Source: Arcticibacterium sp051269965 (lineage in GTDB: Bacteria > Bacteroidota > Bacteroidia > Cytophagales > Spirosomataceae). From it: a DNA stretch of 19,305 nucleotides. The translations under genes and the position numbers were made by a program. Position 1 is the stretch's first letter; every line of letters starts with the position of its first letter. The stretch spans positions 1 to 19,305 of the forward strand of contig JBNMFK010000032.1 of the NCBI GenBank assembly GCA_051269965.1. The letters run 5' to 3'. This document shows positions 13,793 to 19,305 of the stretch, piece after piece. The notes beneath the pieces were generated by a model. It was not told where the DNA came from. It saw nothing but the letters and a program-made list of their open reading frames with translations, and made no database searches.

Positions 13793-16129
13793 GTGATTAA
13801 ATACCTAGACGAACTCAACCCACCCCAAAGCCAAGCCGCTACGCACCCTAATGGCCCTTTAATGATCATTGCAGGTGCGGGATCTGGCAAGACGCGTGTA
13901 CTTACGTATCGCATTGCCTGGTTGATAGAGCAGGGGGTGGATCCTTTCAATATTCTTTCTTTGACCTTTACGAATAAGGCTGCAGAGGAGATGAAAAAAA
14001 GAATTGAACGAATTATCGGGCCCAATGCCCGAAACCTTTGGTCGGGTACGTTTCACTCTGTTTTTGCTAAGATTCTTCGTTATGAAGGGAAGGTTCTGGG
14101 TTACACCTCCAATTTTTCTATTTATGATTCTGATGATTCTAAATCTTTGGTGAAAACCATTGTGAAGGAGTTTGGACTGGACGATAAAATCTATAAACCA
14201 CGTCCTATTATGAATAGGATTTCCAACGCCAAAAACTCCCTAGTTTCTTGGGAAATGTACAATGAGAACTCTGTTTTTAGGGAGGAAGATGCCGGAGCCA
14301 GAATGCCCGAAATAGGTAGGATTTATAAGGCTTATGTCCTTCGCTGTTTTCAGGCAAATGCCATGGATTTTGATGATTTACTCTATAATACTAATGTCCT
14401 TTTTAGAGATCATTTAGATATCTTAAATAAGTATCAGCACAAATTTAAGCACGTGCTGGTAGATGAGTTTCAGGATACGAACGTATCCCAGTATTTGATT
14501 ACACGAAAGCTCTCTGCTGTGCATCAAAACATCTGTGTAGTGGGTGATGACGCTCAGAGTATCTACGCTTTCCGTGGTGCCAATATCCAGAATATCCTGA
14601 ATTTTAAAAAAGATTATCCGGAGCTAACCACCGTGAAGCTGGAGCAGAATTACCGTTCTACTAAGAACATTGTAAACGCGGCTAACTCGCTCATTAAAAA
14701 GAACAAAGAGCAGTTAGATAAAAACATTTTTACTGAGAATGATGAAGGTAAGAAAATAGCCGTTTTAAAAGCAGCGTCTGATAATGAAGAAGGTCGAATT
14801 ATCGCTAATAGTATTTTCGATTCTAAATTGACAAATGGGCTTCGTAATGAAGACTTCGCTATTCTTTACAGAACCAATGCACAGTCTAGGGCTTTTGAGG
14901 AAGCTTTAAGGAAGATAAACATTAAATACCGCATCATAGGCGGTCTTTCTTTTTATCAAAGAAGAGAAATTAAGGATATTTTGGCTTTCCTCCGGTTTGT
15001 GGGAAACCAGCAGGACGAAGAAGCTTTTAAGCGAATTATAAATTTACCTAAAAGAGGTATTGGTAATACGAGTATTGCCAAAATTATGGTAGCTGCCGCT
15101 GAGTCTGGCAAAACTATTTGGGAAGTGGTATGTCATGCTCCTCAGTATATAGAAGGTGCTGCCGCCAAAAAGATACTGGGTTTCTCTGAGCTTGTACAGA
15201 GCTATATTCTGCTGCTAGAAAAAGATAATGACGCTCATACGCTGGCCACACACATAGCCAAAACTACGGGTATTTTACGCGAATTATACGCCGACAAAAC
15301 AGTGGAGGGCTTAGCACGATATGAGAACATCCAAGAGCTGCTTAACTCCATCAAGCAGTATGTGGACAATGAAGAAACCGATGATAAAAGTTTAACGGGC
15401 TTTCTACAGACGGTGTCGCTTTATAGTACGGCAGATGCCGATGACGATGATGGCGACCCCGACCGCGTCACAATGATGACGATTCACGGAAGTAAGGGTT
15501 TGGAGTTTTCGCACGTTTTTGTGGTGGGTCTAGAGGAAAATCTATTTCCGTCTCAAATGATGCTCAATAACAGGGCAGACTTGGAAGAAGAACGACGCCT
15601 CTTTTATGTGGCCATTACGCGTGCCGAACAGAATTTAACACTCAGTTATGCAGATAGCCGCTATAACTGGGGCCGTCTCACCTACTGTGAGCCAAGCCGT
15701 TTTCTTTTGGAAATAGATGAGGCTTATCTAGACATGCCAAAGGACACCAAGCCTGCGGCTAAATCATTTAGTACAGACAGCGATGTACTTCGCTCTTTCC
15801 AAACCAACCGAAGTGAGTCTGGGAACTCCTCTGGAGGCTCCTCCACGAGCAGTAAGCGAGATAAACTCATCAGTAATTTGAGACCCGTAAATCAAGTAAC
15901 AAGGCCCAACCCAGCTGCCGCGGCAGTACAAAAAACATCTACTAATTTTATACCAAGTAACCCCTCTGAACTCAAAGCGGGCATTAAGGTAGAGCATGCT
16001 AAATTCGGTTTTGGAAGAATAACCGTCATGAATATGATGGGCAATAGCCATAAAGCCACGGTGGTTTTTGATAAGGCAGGAGAAAAGACGCTACTGCTTA
16101 GCTTTGCTAAGTTGAGGGTGGTGGATTAA
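13793..16129 (+). CDS. UvrD/PcrA-type 3'-5' DNA helicase
   Basis: 778 aa, GTG start just after the -7 box. All superfamily 1A motifs are present: Q-motif NPPQSQA (9-15), Walker A GAGSGKT (28-34), TFTNKAAEEM (about 58-67), DEFQDTN (224-230), QSIYAFRGA, QNYRS (285-289), TIHGSKGLEF (563-572) and VAITRAE (606-612). The N-terminal ATPase half and C-terminal arrangement match PcrA/UvrD, which removes proteins and D-loops from DNA and acts in nucleotide excision repair. The Ser/Gly-rich linker (about 665-720) leads to a Tudor-like C-terminus (about 727-778, AGIKVEHAKFGFGRI to SFAKLRVVD), the RNA-polymerase-contacting part in PcrA. A diverged copy of the last 46 codons lies 1.55 kb downstream. Confidence 0.95.
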   Translation: MIKYLDELNPPQSQAATHPNGPLMIIAGAGSGKTRVLTYRIAWLIEQGVDPFNILSLTFTNKAAEEMKKRIERIIGPNARNLWSGTFHSVFAKILRYEGKVLGYTSNFSIYDSDDSKSLVKTIVKEFGLDDKIYKPRPIMNRISNAKNSLVSWEMYNENSVFREEDAGARMPEIGRIYKAYVLRCFQANAMDFDDLLYNTNVLFRDHLDILNKYQHKFKHVLVDEFQDTNVSQYLITRKLSAVHQNICVVGDDAQSIYAFRGANIQNILNFKKDYPELTTVKLEQNYRSTKNIVNAANSLIKKNKEQLDKNIFTENDEGKKIAVLKAASDNEEGRIIANSIFDSKLTNGLRNEDFAILYRTNAQSRAFEEALRKINIKYRIIGGLSFYQRREIKDILAFLRFVGNQQDEEAFKRIINLPKRGIGNTSIAKIMVAAAESGKTIWEVVCHAPQYIEGAAAKKILGFSELVQSYILLLEKDNDAHTLATHIAKTTGILRELYADKTVEGLARYENIQELLNSIKQYVDNEETDDKSLTGFLQTVSLYSTADADDDDGDPDRVTMMTIHGSKGLEFSHVFVVGLEENLFPSQMMLNNRADLEEERRLFYVAITRAEQNLTLSYADSRYNWGRLTYCEPSRFLLEIDEAYLDMPKDTKPAAKSFSTDSDVLRSFQTNRSESGNSSGGSSTSSKRDKLISNLRPVNQVTRPNPAAAAVQKTSTNFIPSNPSELKAGIKVEHAKFGFGRITVMNMMGNSHKATVVFDKAGEKTLLLSFAKLRVVD

Positions 16130-16255
16130 CTGCTCTGCAAAACCTTTAGATTTGATGGAATCGTTTGCGATCACTGGCTAACATGTAGAATTGATTCACA
16201 GATCAGAGGCTTGCTTACAGTTCACCGAAGGCATAAATTGGCTGGGCGGAGGGTT
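16130..16255 (+). repeat. Helicase downstream flank, copy 1 (pairs with 17820-17953)
   Basis: Non-coding. The best-matching part, CAGAGGCTTGCTTACAGTTC (from 16205), recurs as CAGAGGCTTGCTGACAGTTC (from 17902), and similarity runs on through GAGCGGAGGGTT-type sequence to 16255/17953. It directly follows the helicase stop, as the second copy follows the helicase-tail copy, so gene end and flank were duplicated together. Confidence 0.65.
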
Positions 16256-16296
16256 TTTATTTAATGGTTTACCGAAACTTCTTACGAGTTCCTGCT

Positions 16297-16525
16297 CTAA
16301 TATTAATGCTCCATCGGAGCAATATATTTGTAGGATTTATCAAATCTGAATGTTCTAAGCTCCATAGGAGCGAGGCCTTATGCTAGTGCAAGTATTTGCC
16401 ATGTTTTGAAAAAAATGGTTTCGTTGTTTGTGATCGTTATTTGGTCTAATTTGTCATTGTTTCGCTCCTATGGAGCTTCCTTTTCTTATAATTTTACAAA
16501 GGTGTAGCTCCTACGGAGCTTTTGG
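16297..16525. mobile_element. REP/RAYT-type element A, transposase deleted (non-autonomous)
   Basis: Four short hairpins with GCTCC/GGAGC stems and 3-nt loops lie at 16308-16320 (loop ATC), 16359-16371 (ATA), 16464-16476 (TAT) and 16507-16519 (TAC). The inner two form a 17-bp perfect inverted repeat: AAGCTCCATAGGAGCGA against TCGCTCCTATGGAGCTT. The first 90 bp (16297-16386) match element B (16794-16883) at 88 positions and include the transposase's last codons (CTA GCA TAA on the minus strand). The right part begins with the transposase start (ATG GCA AAT ACT, minus, from 16402). Everything between was lost, leaving about 15 bp of junction, so this is a MITE-like deletion derivative. Confidence 0.75.
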
Positions 16526-16735
16526 ATGTTCATTATTCTCAAATTTTCAAGACGCCAATTATTAATAATTTTGGCGACAGCTGCTGAACTAGCTTCAAGG
16601 GGAGGAGAAGGTTTTTTTTAGCATCAAAAATCCATTGAAATAATTAGCGTGACGACAATAAAGCCGATGTGTAAAATCATAAAAAAAGAGTTTCATAAGG
16701 CAGAGGCTATATAATACACCACCGAAGCTGCACGT
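16526..16735. repeat. Element-flanking repeat X, copy 1 (pairs with 17464-17675)
   Basis: Non-coding and diverged but colinear with 17464-17675. Shared blocks include GCTGAACTAGCTTCA / GCTGAGCTAGCCTCA, GTAAAATCATAAAAAAAGAG / GTAAAATTATAAAAAGAG, and GCAGAGGCTATATAATACACC / GAGAGGCTCTATAACACC. Both copies follow the right end of a REP/RAYT element. The 58 bases to element B hold nothing recognisable. Confidence 0.6.
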
Positions 16736-16793
16736 TTCAACTAGCTGTGGACTCTAGACAAATGATTGTCGGTAGTTCCTCTCCCTTCATGTC

Positions 16794-17465
16794 CTAATAT
16801 TAATGCTCCAGCGGAGCAATATATTTATAGGATTTATCAAATCTGAATGTTCTAAGCTCCATAGGAGCGAGGCCTTATGCTAGCCAATCAAACAAATATT
16901 CATTCTCGAATTCCACATTAAATTTTTCCAAAAATTCTATATATTCATCTTTAAAGGATTTTCTTTTATGATGTTCTGGCTGGTTTCGTATATATTTCAC
17001 CACCACATCTAATTGGCTTTTAGAATAGCTAAATGCACCATAACCTTCTTGCCAATTGAATTTTGATTTTAGGTTCTTTTGTTCGTTTATCCATTTAGCA
17101 GAATTCGATTTAATATCTCTTGCTTTATCAGAAATTTACTGCGTACGATGTAAGCCAATAAGAATATGACAATGGTCCGGCATGCAGTAAATTGCTAATA
17201 GTTTGTGATTATTGTTTTGATTAATGCCTGTGATATATTTCTCCAAAGGCTCACGTAATTCTATATCAATTTTTAATTCGCGGTGTTTAACAGCAAAAAC
17301 AAATTGTATTAAAAGTTGTGTGTAGGTGTTTGCCATGTTTTGAAAAAAGGTTACGGTAATCTATTTTGTTGTTTGGTTTAATTATTCATTGTTTCGCTCC
17401 TATGGAGCTTTCTTTATTCTTTCGTATTAATTCTACAAAGGTCTTGCTCCTACGGAGCCTTTTTA
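16794..17465. mobile_element. REP/RAYT-type element B, carrying the transposase gene
   Basis: Hairpins with GCTCC/GGAGC stems lie at 16805-16817 (loop AGC), 16856-16868 (ATA), 17396-17408 (TAT) and 17446-17458 (TAC). The pairs flank the minus-strand transposase gene in mirrored orientation: loop ATA on the left is complementary to loop TAT on the right. RAYT transposases (IS200/IS605-like HUH enzymes) act on such palindromes, so the hairpins are the likely substrates. The right end is about 80% similar to element A, the left 90 bp nearly identical. Confidence 0.75.
16875..17336 (-). pseudogene. REP-associated tyrosine transposase (TnpA_REP/Y1), one nonsense codon
   Basis: 153 codons plus stop, with a single internal TAA (17138-17136). 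From ATG 17336: MANTYTQLLIQFVFAVKHRE is the family N-terminus, and CMPDHCHILIG contains the HUH-type His-x-His metal site. After the TAA the same frame continues ISDKARDIKSNSAKWINE, GYGAFSYSKSQLD (region of the catalytic Tyr), YIRNQPEHHKRKSFKDEY and ends LFDWLA. Relatives usually read QSISD here, so TCA to TAA is the simplest change. As sequenced, only a 66-residue product lacking the catalytic Tyr would form. Family role: single-strand cleavage and joining at REP palindromes. Confidence 0.85.
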
Positions 17466-17675
17466 GACTTGTATTATTCTTAAACTTTCAATGCCCCCGT
17501 CGTCCATATTATGACTAAAATCGCTGAGCTAGCCTCAGATGGAAGTGAAGTGGTGCCTTTATTGGCCTCAAAAACGCTTAATCATATTCTGAGTGATTAC
17601 GAATAAACTGATAGGTAAAATTATAAAAAGAGATTCATATACGAGAGGCTCTATAACACCATACGGTTCGCACTG
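17464..17675. repeat. Element-flanking repeat X, copy 2
   Basis: The second copy of the flank seen at 16526-16735; it runs directly into the duplicated helicase tail. A 31-codon open frame (17511-17606) is not preserved in copy 1 and is probably chance. No gene is seen. Confidence 0.6.
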
Positions 17676-17678
17676 CAC

Positions 17679-17819
17679 ATAGAGCACGCCAAATTTGGTT
17701 TTGGAAGAACAGCCGCCATGGACATGATGGGCAATAGCCACAAAGCAACGATTGTTTTTGATACGGTAGGAGAGAAGACCTTACTGCCTAGTTTTGCTAA
17801 GTTGCGGGTGGTGGGGTAA
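17679..17819 (+). pseudogene. Diverged copy of the helicase C-terminal 46 codons
   Basis: Open for 46 codons from ATA 17679 to TAA 17817-17819, with IEHAKFGFGR, MMGNSHKAT and SFAKLRVVG; 36 of 46 residues are identical to the helicase end (VEHAKFGFGR to SFAKLRVVD). There is no start and no upstream helicase sequence, so it is a fragment. Of 20 changed codons 10 are synonymous. The copy includes the Tudor-like RNA-polymerase-contact segment only. Confidence 0.85.
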
Positions 17820-17953
17820 CTACTGAGTGAATATTTTTGCTTTGTTGATGTGGATTTCAGGTACTAGTCAATATGTGGCATTGTGAAATAGTTTCACAAA
17901 CCAGAGGCTTGCTGACAGTTCACCGTAGCCATAAGTTTGCTGAGCGGAGGGTT
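17820..17953 (+). repeat. Helicase downstream flank, copy 2
   Basis: Pairs with 16130-16255; the shared core is AGAGGCTTGC-GACAGTTCACCG followed by GAGCGGAGGGTT. No gene is seen. The stretch 17954-18189 also has no gene, only the hairpin at 17999-18033. Confidence 0.6.
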
Positions 17954-17998
17954 GTGCTTGCACTTTATGCTGAGAAAGGCCTGTTTCTAGTATGTAGT

Positions 17999-18033
17999 AT
18001 TTCACCCTGTAAGGCTTTCAGCAATGGTGAAAT
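17999..18033. repeat. Inverted repeat ATTTCACC / GGTGAAAT
   Basis: Perfect 8-bp arms (17999-18006 and 18026-18033) enclose CTGTAAG-G-CTTTCAG, which can itself form a 7-bp stem with one mismatch. It could be a transcription end or an operator; no adjacent gene decides this. Confidence 0.4.
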
Positions 18034-18189
18034 TGTTCGCGGCCTCTAGCACTACTGGTTTTTAATTAGCTAGATCGTGAAGTTTGTTAACACCTTTGGA
18101 CTGCTGCAAGCAGAGGAGATCCGATTTCAAAAGGCTGTCTAGAAATATGGGTGATATTTTTTTTTAGTAATTCCAAAAGTATGTTTTTG

Positions 18190-18485
18190 TTAAGCATTCA
18201 TAACAAACACACCAACTTGGCAATTAAAATCGGCTTGCTCAGTTGGAGAATACATATTAATTCCATTTTCATGATTCATCTCAAATGTCTTTTCTTCGAA
18301 TTTGAAATCGATTGAATCAACTCGATATCTTGTTTCTTCATATTCTATTTCCTTTCCAATTTCAATGAATTATCATATTCCTGTGTCGGAATTTTCAAAA
18401 GGTCAAAGGCTTCTCTATTATACAAATAGGCAATCGTAGCCCCATCTTTGTGTTTGATAAGAATTCTAGTTTTTAAAATATCCAT
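18190..18485 (-). pseudogene. Small hypothetical gene (~98 aa) with one frameshift
   Basis: From ATG 18485-18483 the frame reads MDILKTRILIKHKDGATIAY, LYNREAFDLLKIPTQEYDNS, LKLERK and then TAG. One base out, near 18360-18366, the sequence continues as IGKEIEYEETRYRVDSIDF and ends CQVGVFVMNA before TAA (18192-18190). Total length is 296 nt, one short of a full reading frame, so a single-base deletion explains it. The predicted protein is small, soluble and beta-rich. I do not recognise the family. No signal peptide or membrane segment is seen. Confidence 0.55.
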
Positions 18486-18553
18486 GTTTAATGTTATGCT
18501 TTAATCAATCTAATGAATGCCAACAGTGTTACAATCAAAATTAGATTCTTATT

Positions 18554-18694
18554 GCCTCTATATCCTTAAAGTATCCACTTGTTAAGGCTTATCGTTTTTA
18601 TGTGTTAATTTCTGATGTGAGGCTCCCCAATTAATTTAAGAGAACCAAAGCCATTTATTTAACGGTAAACAGGTATGGCTTTAAGGATATAGGC
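18554..18694. repeat. Imperfect inverted repeat around the GNAT remnant
   Basis: GCCTCTATATCCTTAAA (18554-18570) is complementary to TTTAAGGATATAGGC (18680-18694) except for two extra bases, and a second perfect pair AAAGCCAT / ATGGCTTT (18647-18654 and 18675-18682) lies inside and overlaps it. The right arms lie in the GNAT remnant (the KDIG codons), so the repeat may be an inverted duplicate of a piece of that gene or coincidence. Confidence 0.35.
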
Positions 18695-18829
18695 TTAGTT
18701 ATGAGTCTACTAGAAAGGATTATGCCAATAATAAAAATAGAGGTACAAGTGTTATAGTTATACGCATGCAGAGTGACTGGTGTTCATGTTTTTTCTGTGG
18801 GAAGTACTTATCTAAAGAACGGCCATAGG
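18635..18829 (+). pseudogene. Scrambled GNAT acetyltransferase C-terminal remnant
   Basis: One frame gives KAIYLTVNR followed at once by YGFKDIGLVMS; a second frame from about 18703 gives KDYANNKNRGTSVIVIRMQS and ends at TAG 18827-18829. In GNAT enzymes the order is ...IYLTVN-x-N-x-x-A-x-x-x-Y-x-x-x-GF..., then YY/KDY and a final V-I-x-M strand. The segment between VNR and YGF is about 10 residues short and the frame shifts afterwards, so the gene is dead. Only the C-terminal acetyl-CoA-binding half is left; a TAA (18632-18634) lies just upstream. Confidence 0.5.
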
Positions 18830-18884
18830 AGTTTCGAGTTAGTGAAATACTTTTGGAGAGGTATGAAACTTATTCAAAGCATAA

Positions 18885-19305
18885 TTAACCTACTCCTCCA
18901 TTATACTCAAAATATCTTTCTCTGTTTTGAGCTAGTGCGGCTAGCACAGAATCCATTTGTTGTGGGTTCCAGTTTTCAGGATTGGTTTTTATGTAGCTTA
19001 TTTGTTCTTTATGAGTAGCCAAACCTTCTTGGTAGCGTTTGGCCTTTCTTAAAAGGTCTGTCTTTACACGGTAATACGAGGAGCTTTTTTCTATTTCTAG
19101 GGCTTTATTGATGAGTGCTGTGCCAGACTCTAAGTCTGAGTTTATATAGAGGTAGTACTCTGCGGCTTCGGTGGTATGATCGGCGTGTTTGTTTAAGAAC
19201 TCCTCGCTTACTAGTTTTTTAAAGACTTTGTCGGTATTAGTTTGGATAGGTAGGGCCACGCTGGTATGCTCCCATGAAATATTTAGGGTGGCATTCATAG
19301 AGGTA
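18885..19305 (-). CDS. C-terminal part of a DUF2911/TPR-like protein, truncated by window edge
   Basis: The frame is open to the right edge (Thr-Ser before Met 19298), so the true start lies outside and the Met is probably internal. LNISWEHTSVALPIQTNTD resembles the end of the DUF2911 beta domain, found mainly in Bacteroidota. It is followed by a TPR-like helical part: AAEYYLYINSDLESGTALIN, KALEIEKSSSYYRVKTDLL, then RYQEGLATHKEQI. Function is unknown for the family; members are usually exported, but the signal region is outside the window. The stop is TAG 18887-18885, and the gene faces the GNAT remnant. Confidence 0.7.
   Translation of the reverse strand, partial: TSMNATLNISWEHTSVALPIQTNTDKVFKKLVSEEFLNKHADHTTEAAEYYLYINSDLESGTALINKALEIEKSSSYYRVKTDLLRKAKRYQEGLATHKEQISYIKTNPENWNPQQMDSVLAALAQNRERYFEYNGGVG

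Noticed and set aside
16308..17458. Regular short repeats suggestive of a CRISPR array
   Set aside because: The repeats are 13-bp palindromes in mirrored pairs around a transposase gene, with no uniform spacers and no cas genes; they are REP-type hairpins.
17511..17606. 31-residue open frame (MTKIAELASDGSEV...) in flank X2
   Set aside because: The colinear flank X1 does not preserve the frame or start, and there is no recognisable motif; probably chance.
18773..19018. 81-codon plus-strand frame
   Set aside because: Mostly antisense to the DUF2911/TPR-like gene, and its N-terminal part overlaps the GNAT remnant; no family features.

Overview
The window looks like chromosomal DNA of a Bacteroidota bacterium, possibly Cytophagales-like (genus not resolved). 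The reasons are a C-terminal type IX secretion (T9SS) sorting domain ending KKIVIN, a BACON domain, TAnnTTTG-type -7 promoter boxes, and the gene order DUF177-rpmF-plsX-fabH-efp-accB-accC. All assignments come from reading the sequence; no database search was run.

Layout. (1) 1-748 holds no intact gene: a decayed coding remnant on the minus strand at the left edge and a strong palindrome at 434-472. (2) 749-5878 (+) is an accessory pair: an SGNH-hydrolase-like lipoprotein whose catalytic His and GxND block are altered, then a very large secreted esterase gene (SASA/SGNH domain, BACON, NPCBM, Ig-like domain, two copies of an unrecognised ~113-residue domain, T9SS tail). That second gene is split by a one-base frameshift in an A7 run and by an in-frame TAG. 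A strong hairpin closes the block. (3) 6001-11322 (+) is a housekeeping run coupling ribosome/translation functions (YceD, L32, EF-P) to fatty-acid and phospholipid synthesis (PlsX, FabH, AccB, AccC), with a promoter box in front, a probable second one before accB, and an intrinsic terminator after accC. (4) 11323-11836 is non-coding with a faint transposase remnant. (5) 11837-13633 (-) is an orphan asparagine-synthase-like protein without glutaminase cysteine. (6) 13793-16129 (+) is an intact UvrD/PcrA-type helicase. (7) 16130-18189 is a repeat-rich zone built around a REP-associated tyrosine transposase (RAYT) element: one copy carries a transposase gene with a stop codon, a second lacks nearly all of it, both are followed by related flanking sequence, and the zone ends with a diverged copy of the helicase's last 46 codons plus its downstream flank. 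(8) 18190-19305 contains a frameshifted small gene, a scrambled GNAT acetyltransferase remnant and the C-terminal part of a DUF2911/TPR-like protein running off the right edge.

The main points of interest are the P-R-X array downstream of the helicase, the doubly interrupted T9SS esterase with its unnamed tandem domain, and the number of genes broken by a single lesion. The last could reflect genuine accessory-gene decay or uncorrected sequencing errors; the housekeeping genes in the same window are all intact, which favours decay.
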